From positions 1 to 31,332 of IMG/VR virus record IMGVR_UViG_3300046002_002488: 31,332 nt of DNA; one strand, written 5' to 3'. Origin of the DNA: a virus. A program made the translations under genes and the position numbers. A model generated the notes under the pieces. It saw only the letters and a program-made list of their open reading frames with translations, had not been told where the DNA came from and made no database searches. Positions 7,689 to 15,211 of the stretch are shown here, one piece after another. Numbering within the stretch: the stretch's first letter is position 1; the number at the start of each line of letters is the position of its first letter.

Positions 7689-7735
7689 GATTACCCATTG
7701 CGAAAGCAGTGTTGGTTTTAACGGAGGTCCAGATA

Positions 7736-7969
7736 ATGGATATCTTAGCAACAGTAAAGAAATGGTCAGGTGCTATCGCTGACACAGCAGTAAGTGTACT
7801 AGCACTACTAATCGTATTAGAAGTGTTACTCAAAGGCGCAGCATTACCTTTCTTGCCAGCAGTAGACGTTATTGGTAACGTTACATCTATCGTCAAAACA
7901 CTAGGCGGTGAAGGTGTTGTTGGTTTAGTGGCAGTATGGGTACTGTATTCAATTTGGAAGAACAAATAA
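7736..7969 (+). CDS. Small two-helix membrane protein
   Basis: The 77-residue product starts MDILATVKKW. The ATG at 7736 is preceded by a near-ideal GGAGGT site at 7723-7728, so the longer frame from 7709 was rejected. Residues 14-35 (DTAVSVLALLIVLEVLL region) and 59-73 (GVVGLVAVWVLYSIW) form two hydrophobic helices joined by a short polar loop with a GNVTSIVKTLGGEG segment; both ends carry lysines. It has its own strong binding site and a terminator 27 bases after the stop codon, which suggests high and independent expression. The size and two helices would suit a holin-like or virion membrane protein, but no family signature supports either. I have an impression of similar small proteins in aquatic T4-like phages. 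Confidence 0.7.
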   Translation: MDILATVKKWSGAIADTAVSVLALLIVLEVLLKGAALPFLPAVDVIGNVTSIVKTLGGEGVVGLVAVWVLYSIWKNK

Positions 7970-7996
7970 GTCTTAGGTTCTTTTAGTTATAAAACC

Positions 7997-8029
7997 AGCG
8001 TGGATATTCATTTATATTCACGCTTTTTT
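7997..8029 (+). terminator. Rho-independent terminator
   Basis: An 11-pair stem (7997-8007 with 8014-8024, one G-T pair at 8003/8018) with a six-base loop is followed by a run of T. It ends the transcript of the small membrane protein gene. Read on the other strand the wobble pair becomes a mismatch and the T run is shorter, so the plus direction is favoured. Confidence 0.85.
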
Positions 8030-8039
8030 ATTGACTCCG

Positions 8040-8475
8040 TTTTAAGATGTCTACGACATCTGCATTTTCGCTCGCGCTCAATGCTTTTCCTTCTAAGCTA
8101 TAAACTTTGATTTAGTGTTAGTTCTTCTTGCTTTATCTAGATCTTTCAGTCGTAATTTACCTACAACAGGCAAATTACAACGAAGACTTTATCTGAGTCC
8201 TTCTCGCGTACTAACTAAAAGAGATTGCATTCACTTGCACGGAGGCGGTCAGCCGGTACCCCCTACTCTAGATTCTTCTGGCGGTAGCTCACATAGCCGT
8301 AGTTAGCCAACTATGTTTTTGCTCTCAGGTTGGTTTGTTTCAGAGCCTGAATCTTTTGGTTTTTACACCTAATTGATTGCCGTGCCGTCATGTGCTTAGT
8401 CTTGTCTAAGCGTTCCACCTGCGGCCATAACGCGAGCAGGATCTCCTCATGACACAGTATAAACTGCGATTGTGG
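8040..8475 (-). ncRNA. Candidate structured non-coding RNA, unknown family
   Basis: About 430 bases between convergent genes carry no convincing coding frame but many short-range inverted repeats. Perfect helices are 8045-8051/8055-8061, 8291-8296/8311-8316, 8394-8399/8406-8411 and 8387-8392/8448-8453; the last encloses 8394-8411 and a further 5-pair stem 8418-8422/8436-8440, making a three-way junction. A 10-pair hairpin at 8152-8161/8169-8178 has one imperfect pair that is A-C on the plus strand but G-U on the minus strand. It lies within a longer closure, 8111-8122/8210-8219. The wobble favours transcription on the minus strand. No tRNA, tmRNA, RNase P or group I intron core was recognised. 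No promoter is assigned; it could be the processed 3' region of the SGNH transcript. Confidence 0.5.
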
Positions 8476-9291
8476 CTAAAAATTTGTTTCTACGTATTGC
8501 TTAACTAGATTATAATATAATTGATTACTTTTAATGCCCGGGTGGCTGTTGTCAAAATTTAGGTCTAATTTTAATTTTAAAAAAGAATCATATAAGTTTA
8601 CCCAACTATCAGGGTCAACCCCACCTGTTTCGTCATAATTATCATGTTGCAGAGTATATAACTTATATATTTCTTCATCATCTCTATTTTTACAATTTAG
8701 AATTTCTTTTTGTGTAAATTCAGATAAATCACTAGGATAAAAATTGCCCACTTTCCGGACAAAAAAACCATTATCCCATGGACATAGTCCATTTATGTTT
8801 ATGATTTTAATATTTTTTGCAATATTTTTAATCATATTCACATATCTTAATAGATCTACTATTTCATAATGTATATGAAGTAGTGTTACGTATCTATTCA
8901 AACAATTTTGTATATAACTGTCTGTTAGTGTATGGCCATTTAGATAATGTGTTCTATTAGTAAGTTCCTTATTCCAAAATGCTGTAGTATCATATAATTC
9001 AAATCCTACATGAATTTTATTAATTCTTGGTATTGACGTCCACGCACAAATCACATATTCAATATTTGAATAGTCACCGAATGCCTTTATCACCTGCTCA
9101 AAAATATCAGAATTGTTCGCACCTGCATAAGCTACATTAACAGGAACTAAGTTTTTAAATAATTTGATATTTTCAGAACATAAATTTACCCATAGATCAG
9201 GAAATTCTTTACAGTCCCTACCTAGATCAGTTTCGTCGAAGCCAGTACCAGATGTAAATGAACAGCCAGCATATACAATTTTTTTGCTCAT
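8476..9291 (-). CDS. SGNH-hydrolase-like protein (271 residues)
   Basis: The protein has the layout of an SGNH/GDSL hydrolase, a fold that usually cleaves or transfers acyl groups on sugars or lipids. The N-terminal strand ends in AGCSFTSG, giving nucleophile Ser11. Gly57 and Asn59/Asn60 (YAGANN) fit the oxyanion positions, and FDNSHPG near the C-terminus supplies the Asp247-x-x-His250 pair. All catalytic positions are therefore present. The middle is variable and aromatic-rich with no recognised domain. No signal peptide is visible, so it acts in the cytoplasm or virion. It starts 6 bases after the GIY-YIG gene ends, with no obvious ribosome binding site. A hand count of 8521-8820 gives 29% G+C, against about 41% in gene 46, suggesting separate acquisition. 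Substrate unknown; surface-polysaccharide modification is a guess. Confidence 0.65.
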   Translation of the reverse strand: MSKKIVYAGCSFTSGTGFDETDLGRDCKEFPDLWVNLCSENIKLFKNLVPVNVAYAGANNSDIFEQVIKAFGDYSNIEYVICAWTSIPRINKIHVGFELYDTTAFWNKELTNRTHYLNGHTLTDSYIQNCLNRYVTLLHIHYEIVDLLRYVNMIKNIAKNIKIININGLCPWDNGFFVRKVGNFYPSDLSEFTQKEILNCKNRDDEEIYKLYTLQHDNYDETGGVDPDSWVNLYDSFLKLKLDLNFDNSHPGIKSNQLYYNLVKQYVETNF

Positions 9292-9297
9292 TGAGTC

Positions 9298-9732
9298 TTA
9301 GTTGTCTAACTTTAAATCTTTAACGGAATTCTTACCTAGTTTGATCTGTATGATGCCATTGTAGTTGTCTTCTCTCAACAGCACGCCTTCAGTAAATTGG
9401 TAATAGGCTTCCATGTAATTAGTTTCGCCACGTGATTTACACAAGTGTATGATTTCGCGTGTGAACTTATCCTTGCCTAGTGTGTCTATGTCTGCTTGTA
9501 ATCTGGGACTACTGCCCCAGTATTCTTTCCAATCAGTTTCGACTGTTTCCCTGCGCTTGTTTTTCTTGCCTTTTAGAGGTGGTCTCTTTTTGACTGTAGT
9601 AAAATATTTGCGGCCAACATAATCGTGACCATTTGTAGTGTTTGTTATTCTGTAGATAAAGCCATAGTTGTCCTGAATATCCTCAGAGTCAAACAGTTTA
9701 CCATTATAAGTCCAAGGATATTCATATGACAT
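9298..9732 (-). CDS. GIY-YIG-like nuclease
   Basis: The 144-residue protein has a relaxed GIY-YIG core: YGFIYRITN at residues 23-31 stands for GIY and YVGRKYF at 38-44 for YIG, including the conserved Arg of that motif. A later segment, GETNYMEAYYQF, has Glu and Tyr residues in the place of the family's catalytic Glu helix. The KKRPPLKGKKNKRR stretch is strongly basic and could bind DNA. Free-standing GIY-YIG nucleases in T4-like phages are often homing endonucleases (Seg proteins), but this one has no recognised C-terminal DNA-binding module and may have another role. No intron is evident nearby. The start is the ATG at 9732, without a clear binding site. Confidence 0.65.
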   Translation of the reverse strand: MSYEYPWTYNGKLFDSEDIQDNYGFIYRITNTTNGHDYVGRKYFTTVKKRPPLKGKKNKRRETVETDWKEYWGSSPRLQADIDTLGKDKFTREIIHLCKSRGETNYMEAYYQFTEGVLLREDNYNGIIQIKLGKNSVKDLKLDN

Positions 9733-9740
9733 AGTGTTAT

Positions 9741-9932
9741 TTATTTTGCAGCCTTGGCAGCGTTTTTCTTCTCTTGGATCTCAGCACGACGAGCTTTTGA
9801 TAGCTTGCCTAGATCACCGAGTGCGCCACGAGCACGTGTACCTGCTGCGCCTACACCCTTGCCTTCAAATTTTTCATTTTCTGCGATATATGCTTCATAT
9901 GCTGCTACGATCTGTTCATGTGTTGTTGCCAT
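9741..9932 (-). CDS. Small histone H1/Hc1-like basic protein
   Basis: The 63-residue protein has a helical N-terminal half (EQIVAAYEAYIAENEKFE) and a segment AAGTRARGALGDLGKL followed by KARRAEIQEKKNAAKAAK. This resembles the bacterial and chlamydial Hc1 histone-like family, where KAAGTRxR and a Lys/Ala tail are typical. Such proteins bind and compact DNA with little sequence preference. It starts at ATG with AAGGAAAC upstream and lies between another tiny basic protein and the nuclease gene, all on the minus strand. Family membership rests on motif resemblance alone; a ribosome- or virion-associated basic peptide would look similar. Confidence 0.6.
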   Translation of the reverse strand: MATTHEQIVAAYEAYIAENEKFEGKGVGAAGTRARGALGDLGKLSKARRAEIQEKKNAAKAAK

Positions 9933-9955
9933 TTTAGTTTCCTTTTTTAAAAAAA

Positions 9956-10150
9956 TTATACTGCTAGTCTTGCCTGTTTGCGGGCAATTTCTCTCGCAAT
10001 TTTTGATTTATCTTTCTTACGTTGTGTTTTGTCGATTAATGCAGTTAATTGTGCAACATTAAGTGGACGTAATCTTGGTTTACCGCTTTTATATTGTAAA
10101 GGATGATTGTGCCTTTTACTTGGGTGTACTCTTGCAGATGGTCCTGCCAT
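9956..10150 (-). CDS. Small basic conserved hypothetical protein
   Basis: This 64-residue protein is strongly basic, beginning MAGPSARVHPSKRHNHPLQ and containing SGKPRLRPLNVAQL and a lysine/arginine-rich C-terminal helix (KKDKSKIAREIARKQAR). I recall similar short proteins with the HPSKR-NHPLQ start in aquatic T4-like phages, with no known function. It has an excellent AAGGAG site before its ATG and sits 21 bases after gene 46 ends, next to the Hc1-like gene. Binding to nucleic acid is plausible from charge only. Confidence 0.65.
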   Translation of the reverse strand: MAGPSARVHPSKRHNHPLQYKSGKPRLRPLNVAQLTALIDKTQRKKDKSKIAREIARKQARLAV

Positions 10151-10171
10151 GTTAGTCTCCTTTTACTTTAG

Positions 10172-11944
10172 TTATACTATGTCGATATCAGTGTTGTAAG
10201 ATGTGAATCCGTTCTCTTTTACCACCGTCATTACATTACTTACTCGTCCACCTAGCTCATCTCTGTGTGATACTAACCAAATTGATTTATGTGCATCACG
10301 TGACATCTTCTTAAGAATAGCCATGGCGTTTTCTACACCTGATGCATCCATACCCGAATCGATCAATTCATCGATAAACAACAAGTTGATAGGTTGGTAT
10401 AAACTTTCCCATACATCACGAAATGCCCATGATAATGAAAGTATAAGTCTATTACGTTCACCTCGACTCAAGTTGTCAAAGTCTAGTTCTCTGCCTAGCT
10501 CTGTTATGTTTACGGTCAAGTCGTTCATAAACACCACGGTATGGGGTAAGCCAATACGGTCAAGATATTGGCTTAATCTCGCGTTCAAGTAGCTGAGATT
10601 TTGATCGATAATTCGTTTACGTATGTACGAATCTTTGTTAGTTAAGAGTTTGTACAAGAACTCTTGATGTTCTTTGATACGAGCAAGTTCATTCATGTTA
10701 GTGTAATCAATTTCGGCCAGTGCTGTTTGTCGCATCTCAACAATCTGTTCAGCATACGGGTCTTCTTCTATAGATTTAGCTTCTAGTTGTGATTGTAAAC
10801 TAGCCAATGAACTACGATGGTGGATGGCATCCTCTTCTTTGTCATAATAAACTTTTGGTTGCACACCTAGCTCGCCTAATCCTTGTTTTGCTAGGATCAG
10901 TGCTTCTAAATCACCAGCATGGACACCTTGCTGTGTTTCAGCATCTTTAAGTTTGCTTTCTTTAATTGCCAACAGTTCTTCGTGTTTATTGTCATGTAGG
11001 TCTTGCCCACAGGTATTACACTTGTGATCACGCAACTGTTGAATATCGTCTGTTAAATTAGCAATACCTTTGACTTCTCGAGTTAAATCTTGTTCACTAC
11101 GAGCAATGGCTTTGTCTAAGTCTGCTAGGTCCTTACGTCGTTGATCGTATGCAGATAATTCTTTGTGCGCTGCAATCTCGGCGTCAATATCTAATTTAAG
11201 TAATTCATCTAACGCTGTCTGTAATTTAGCAACGTCATCCTTACGTTTAGTCAACCACAACATCTGCCGACGCTGTAGACTTTCTATCTGTTCTTCAATA
11301 CGCTTATTGGCATCAGTCACTGCCTTGATGTTGGCTTCTTCCTGTTGAATGGCGTCCCTTGTAGCCTTACTTTGCTCTTTGAGTAGTTCTGCCTTCTCAC
11401 TCAATAAGGTAATACCTAACAGTTGCTCGATTATAGCACGCTGATCGTTTGGCTTTAATGCTAGGAATGGTTCTGTATATGTATTCAGAGCCACCACGTG
11501 CTTGAACATCTCATGACTCATGCCCAATAAACGTTCAATTTCTTGTTGCGTTTCTCTGCTGTCGCCTTGACTGTTGTCGTCCTTGGCTTCTTGTTCTTGT
11601 TCACCTATGTAGAATTTTAATACATTAGGTTTACGACCACGCTCAATCTTATAGTCAACGCCATTAACTTCAAAGTCTACAGTGACTAACATGGCCTTTT
11701 GATTAGTCTTATTAACCAAATTATCTTTACGTATGTTTGTCAAAGCCGTACCATACAAACTATAACTTAGTGCGTTGATAATAGTGGTCTTACCTGTACC
11801 GTTACGTGCACCTGTGTCGTCACCACCTAGATCAATGTTCTCACCTAGGACTAAGGTCAAGTCCTTGCGGTCAAAGTTAACCGCCTGGGTACTATTGCCC
11901 ACACTCATAAAGTTTTTAACTGTGAGATATTTTATTTTGAACAT
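10172..11944 (-). CDS. 46: Recombination endonuclease subunit gp46 (Rad50/SbcC family)
   Basis: With gp47 this ATPase resects DNA ends for phage recombination-dependent replication and takes part in degrading host DNA. In its 590 residues, Walker A is GARNGTGKTT at 45-54. Long coiled-coil arms (about 190-300 and 325-400) flank a zinc hook, Cys309 and Cys312 (CNTC). The ABC signature LSRGE lies at 492-496 and Walker B LLFIDE at 521-526, followed by the SHRDE switch region. All expected parts are present and the length matches T4 gp46 (560). Its start overlaps the end of an SGNH-like gene by 13 bases, so translation is probably coupled. In T4, genes 47 and 46 are near neighbours, so the two genes between them here are insertions. 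Confidence 0.97.
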   Translation of the reverse strand: MFKIKYLTVKNFMSVGNSTQAVNFDRKDLTLVLGENIDLGGDDTGARNGTGKTTIINALSYSLYGTALTNIRKDNLVNKTNQKAMLVTVDFEVNGVDYKIERGRKPNVLKFYIGEQEQEAKDDNSQGDSRETQQEIERLLGMSHEMFKHVVALNTYTEPFLALKPNDQRAIIEQLLGITLLSEKAELLKEQSKATRDAIQQEEANIKAVTDANKRIEEQIESLQRRQMLWLTKRKDDVAKLQTALDELLKLDIDAEIAAHKELSAYDQRRKDLADLDKAIARSEQDLTREVKGIANLTDDIQQLRDHKCNTCGQDLHDNKHEELLAIKESKLKDAETQQGVHAGDLEALILAKQGLGELGVQPKVYYDKEEDAIHHRSSLASLQSQLEAKSIEEDPYAEQIVEMRQTALAEIDYTNMNELARIKEHQEFLYKLLTNKDSYIRKRIIDQNLSYLNARLSQYLDRIGLPHTVVFMNDLTVNITELGRELDFDNLSRGERNRLILSLSWAFRDVWESLYQPINLLFIDELIDSGMDASGVENAMAILKKMSRDAHKSIWLVSHRDELGGRVSNVMTVVKENGFTSYNTDIDIV

Positions 11945-12507
11945 AATTCTTTTAACAGCACTTGATAGATATGTATATTACCAGGTTGATTGTAATGCAT
12001 CACTGGTCCTTTGTTTTCTAAATAAAATTCATAAAAGTTTATAATATTAGGAAATTCAAACAATTTTGAGTAATCAAAATGTGTGATATGTGTGACTGAT
12101 TTCCCATTGACTAAACTTTGAATTTCTTTACATATCATATTATGCACATCAATAGCATAGTCTAGATCAAATATATGTTTAAAATATTGCTGACATGCTA
12201 CTGAAAATTGATCAGTGCGATTCTCAATGTCAGCAAGTATAATGTCACAATTTTTATGATACTGGCTTTCACTATGAATAGGATTGTGGTTTACATGCAC
12301 CCGTGTTGCGCTAGTGTGAGTGATTATTATATGATCAAACTGCTCTAGATCACTATTCCTTAGTTGTTCTAATATTTTATACTCACCGATACCACATTCG
12401 CAATGATTAATAATATCATAATGGGCTGATAATAATGAAAACCAACCACTGAACTCGTCAGTCTGTTTAGCAACCCCAAAACTATCACCAAATAGGCCTA
12501 TTTTCAA
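11932..12507 (-). CDS. SGNH-hydrolase-like protein (191 residues)
   Basis: The N-terminus MKIGLFGDSFG is a classic SGNH block I with Asp8 and nucleophile Ser9. A glycine turn (ECGIGEYKI) and the strand IIITHTSATRV occupy the places of blocks II and III. Near the C-terminus MHYNQPGNIHIYQ offers His171, but no Asp three residues before it, so the Asp-His pair is not conventional and activity is uncertain. The start codon is TTG at 12507, supported by GGAG seven bases upstream; TTGA overlaps the stop of the preceding SGNH gene. The 3' end overlaps the gene 46 start. G+C is low (about 27% by hand count of 12001-12120). No signal peptide. It may act with the adjacent 244-residue relative; partner and substrate are unknown. 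Confidence 0.6.
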   Translation of the reverse strand: MKIGLFGDSFGVAKQTDEFSGWFSLLSAHYDIINHCECGIGEYKILEQLRNSDLEQFDHIIITHTSATRVHVNHNPIHSESQYHKNCDIILADIENRTDQFSVACQQYFKHIFDLDYAIDVHNMICKEIQSLVNGKSVTHITHFDYSKLFEFPNIINFYEFYLENKGPVMHYNQPGNIHIYQVLLKELCSK

Positions 12508-13238
12508 TTAGTACTCCACAAATTAGCAATAAAATCAGCAAGATATCGTTGACCTTCAATTGAAGGATGTTTAGTACCCGGGTCCAATAACTTCAATTGA
12601 ACGCAGGCGTCAGATAAACTGAAGTTAGTTGGTTGATAATAATTAGTTAAATCAAATTGATCGTAGATATTTTTTATTTCTAGTTCTTCAGCGGCAATCT
12701 GAACGTCGTTCATAGAGTCAAACGCATCAAGATAGATTATTTTATCGTTAATTGGTAGTTTGGTCAACTGTAACCAATTTGATAAATTATATGAATCAGA
12801 ATTAATAAACAAATAATTATAAGATTTATTTTTTAAATACTCTTGAAACATCAATATTTTTTGTAGCGTAAGTTTTAAATCAAATAGATCATTAGACCAA
12901 TAACGATAGTGCAACGACAGATATTCTTTATATTCTTTAGTATCGCCGTACAATGCGTTAGACATAGTAGGATTACCGTTAACTAAAAAATTATTATCTC
13001 GGCGTACCATTAATGTACGACGGAGAGCCGGCCAAGCTATAATTACATTATCGTACTTGTTAGCGGACAAGTATTTCATAGTAGTATAGATCACATAATC
13101 TACGCTTGCACCACGTGTGGCTAAGTTTGTTATTTGAGCACCAATTTTTCTCCCAAAAAGAATTGGCCACGCATGTTCTTTGGGATCGTCCAATCCATCA
13201 CCATAGGTATAACTAGCGCCGTTAATTAAAAAACTCAT
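12504..13238 (-). CDS. SGNH-hydrolase-like protein (244 residues)
   Basis: The N-terminal strand INGASYTYGDG resembles SGNH block I, with Ser9 as presumed nucleophile. The next conserved turn is TNLATRGASVDY (Gly in block II), and VIIAWPALRR matches the third strand. The C-terminal DPGTKHPSIEGQRYL carries His224 with Asp219 five residues before it, a wider spacing than the usual three. The ATG overlaps the gene 47 stop codon (ATGA), and its own stop overlaps the next SGNH start, so it is fully embedded in the 47-46 operon. G+C is very low (about 25% over three sampled lines) compared with 47-52% in two lines of gene 47. It is the largest departure in composition seen in the window. Confidence 0.6.
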   Translation of the reverse strand: MSFLINGASYTYGDGLDDPKEHAWPILFGRKIGAQITNLATRGASVDYVIYTTMKYLSANKYDNVIIAWPALRRTLMVRRDNNFLVNGNPTMSNALYGDTKEYKEYLSLHYRYWSNDLFDLKLTLQKILMFQEYLKNKSYNYLFINSDSYNLSNWLQLTKLPINDKIIYLDAFDSMNDVQIAAEELEIKNIYDQFDLTNYYQPTNFSLSDACVQLKLLDPGTKHPSIEGQRYLADFIANLWSTN

Positions 13239-14251
13239 AGGTGCCTATAGATATCAAGTAATAAGTTTGGATCGTAATGCTCACTAGCAATATTAGTCAA
13301 TTGATTAGTGACAATAGTATCGATACTTTCAAATTGTATGTTGCCTAGGATGATGTCTTGCCCAATGTCCATATTTTTGACTGGTAACAATGTTAGTTCT
13401 CTTAAACTGTAAGTACCAACGAATGTTTCTTTGATAAATGTAGCTTCTTCGTAAGTGATATCAATATCTAGATTGACACGACAGTGCATGTTTGGTAGTA
13501 GTAATGTTTCTGGAGCCTTAAGCACATCACTTAAATTCAACACACGATAGCGAGGTTGTCCTGGCCATGAATGGAACACGGGCTCTTGCCCCCATTCGAT
13601 TATCATCATACCACGATCGTCATCACCAGCGTCAGCATAGTTGTGCGGAAAACAGTTGCCCATATAGGTAATATTGCCACGTGTCTGGCGTTTATGGAAG
13701 TGTCCAGTGAACACCTTCTCTACACCGTTGAACGCCCCTTCTTTGATCTCACCAGTGTCTGGCATGGCTACCATGGCATTCATATAGAAGTGCGGAAGTT
13801 CCAAATGTCCAAACATATACTTGGCTGAAATCTTACCTAGTTTTTTATGATCATCACCAACTAACCAAGGGACGATACTGACATCACCTTCTTTGTAGAA
13901 GTCGTTGATGATCTCAATGTTGGGAATATGTCGGGCCCACTCTGCTGATTGTATGTCACGTTTGTCCCTATAGTATAGATCGTGATTACCTGGAATGAAG
14001 AACACACGATCAAAGGCCTTGCCTAGTAACTCTAGGGCAGTAAGGCTATAGTTGAGTGTGACTATGTTGATCGCCGCGCGATTGTTATGCCAGTCACCTG
14101 TCATGAAACAGGTATCACAGCCCTCAGCCTTGGCGGTTTCTATAAACCATTTGACAAAGTTAAGACAATCGTCGTTGTGAGTACTACTGTTAGACTTTAA
14201 TCCAAAATGAATGTCAGTCAGAACAGCTGCTTTCTTGAATAGATTAGCCAT
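13235..14251 (-). CDS. 47: Recombination endonuclease subunit gp47 (Mre11/SbcD family)
   Basis: This metallophosphoesterase is the nuclease partner of gp46. Metal-binding motifs appear in order: Asp13 and His15 (TDIHFG), Asp53 and His55 (GDWHNN), Asn89 and His90 (PGNHD), and His184 and His186 (GHFHKRQTRG). The length of 338 residues equals that of T4 gp47 (339). The C-terminal part is probably the capping domain that contacts gp46. There is no Shine-Dalgarno sequence before the ATG; instead a host-type promoter ends six bases upstream, so the transcript may begin at or beside the AUG. Its stop overlaps the start of an SGNH-like gene, and gene 46 comes only after two such genes. Confidence 0.97.
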   Translation of the reverse strand: MANLFKKAAVLTDIHFGLKSNSSTHNDDCLNFVKWFIETAKAEGCDTCFMTGDWHNNRAAINIVTLNYSLTALELLGKAFDRVFFIPGNHDLYYRDKRDIQSAEWARHIPNIEIINDFYKEGDVSIVPWLVGDDHKKLGKISAKYMFGHLELPHFYMNAMVAMPDTGEIKEGAFNGVEKVFTGHFHKRQTRGNITYMGNCFPHNYADAGDDDRGMMIIEWGQEPVFHSWPGQPRYRVLNLSDVLKAPETLLLPNMHCRVNLDIDITYEEATFIKETFVGTYSLRELTLLPVKNMDIGQDIILGNIQFESIDTIVTNQLTNIASEHYDPNLLLDIYRHL

Positions 14252-14257
14252 AGTTAT

Positions 14258-14286
14258 AGTATACGCGACTTAAGAGTGTAGTGCAA
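14258..14286 (-). promoter_or_regulatory. Sigma-70-type promoter for gene 47
   Basis: On the minus strand TTGCAC (14281-14286) and TATACT (14258-14263) are 17 bases apart. Only six bases separate the -10 box from the ATG, so transcription would begin at about the first base of the codon and give a leaderless message. Confidence 0.5.
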
Positions 14287-14301
14287 ATCTAATGTTGCCA
14301 A

Positions 14302-15183
14302 TTATTCTTCGTAGTGCCCGCCACCAGCACCCCAATCCCCCTGGCGAGTATAGCTGGGACTGTACCCACTTATCTCTAGGATGTCATCACGGATATTCTG
14401 ATTGCGTTTCTCGATGTTCAGCACGCGAGTGAAGCTGTTGGTGATGGCAGCAGTATAGTAGGCAAAGGGATTTTGTGATTTAGCTTCGTCAAACTGTAGC
14501 CCAATTTGACTTAGTTGTAATAATGCCTGGCTACGCATCTCATCGTTGTAGGTATATCCACGCCAGTTTGATCTAGTAGCATAACGTTCACATAGTTTAA
14601 TAAACATGTGCGCTAGTTTATTGGTCATCGTGCCGTGATCTTTTGAAAATTTACCTTTTTCAACGCCGCCCTTCCAATGGCTTTTGCCTACGCAGATGGG
14701 TGTGCCTTCTTCGTCGACTTTAAAATGTTGAAATGGAGGAAAGTTTACTTTGGTATACTTGATAGCGCCTTTGACTACTACTGGTTCATCATACTCGGTT
14801 TCAAAGTTTTCTTCATCTGCATCATACTCTTCTTGTGCTTTGGCATCGGCTTTTTTCTGTTTAGCTTCGTCTACAGGTATATGTGCCCAAGTCATCACAC
14901 GGAAAACAACGTCTGTTTGTGGAATATCTTTGGTGGGAGTAAGGTATTCATCTAGTTTTTTCTTAACGCCATTTAATAGATCCGCTTCTTGTACTTCTTT
15001 AGCTAGGCGTTCTGCACGTAGTTTGCGTGCTTCAGCAATGGCTTTTTTAGAGATCTTGTCAACACCTGTGACGATCATGTCATAACTTTTAACTGTATCG
15101 TCCACAAAACTACAATAAGTCAACTTACTTTTAGCGATTTCTTTAAGTATGTCTTTATTGTTTAAATAATTCACCTTTCTCAT
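14302..15183 (-). CDS. 55: Late-transcription sigma factor gp55
   Basis: gp55 redirects the host RNA polymerase to late promoters of TATAAATA type. The conserved core is in the C-terminal third: LCERYATRSNWRGYTYNDEM, then NPFAYYTAAITNSFTRVLNI and EKRNQNIRDDIL (residues 238-269), matching the T4 gp55 core. At 293 residues it is longer than T4 gp55 (185). The extra N-terminal region (YCSFVDD, AEARKLRAERLA, NFPPFQHF, GKSHWKGG) resembles the long form I recall in pelagiphages and other aquatic T4-like phages; its role is unknown. The start is ATG with AAGGAAAA upstream. A sigma-70-type promoter lies just upstream, fitting expression before the late phase. The gene reads toward 47, which follows after a 50-base gap. 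Confidence 0.9.
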   Translation of the reverse strand: MRKVNYLNNKDILKEIAKSKLTYCSFVDDTVKSYDMIVTGVDKISKKAIAEARKLRAERLAKEVQEADLLNGVKKKLDEYLTPTKDIPQTDVVFRVMTWAHIPVDEAKQKKADAKAQEEYDADEENFETEYDEPVVVKGAIKYTKVNFPPFQHFKVDEEGTPICVGKSHWKGGVEKGKFSKDHGTMTNKLAHMFIKLCERYATRSNWRGYTYNDEMRSQALLQLSQIGLQFDEAKSQNPFAYYTAAITNSFTRVLNIEKRNQNIRDDILEISGYSPSYTRQGDWGAGGGHYEE

Positions 15184-15211
15184 CGTTAAGTTTTCCTTTT
15201 AAACTACTACT

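Noticed and set aside
7709-7735. Upstream ATG extending the small membrane protein by nine residues
   Set aside because: The GGAGGT site lies inside that extension and is correctly spaced only for the ATG at 7736.
8115-8306. 63-codon plus-strand open frame in the gene-free region
   Set aside because: No ribosome binding site, odd composition (Arg/Ser/Leu-rich) and it runs across several RNA-like inverted repeats.
8297-8308. GGCTAACTACGG on the minus strand, also seen in 16S rRNA and plasmid origin sequences
   Set aside because: Only about 12 bases match and the flanking bases do not follow either molecule, so it is taken as chance.
8387-8453. Cloverleaf-like fold on the minus strand, possible tRNA
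   Set aside because: No T-loop (GTTCRA) motif, no proper anticodon arm and no 7-pair acceptor with a suitable 3' end.
9738-9745. AATAAATA on the minus strand before the GIY-YIG gene
   Set aside because: It is only five bases from the start codon and overlaps the upstream gene's end.
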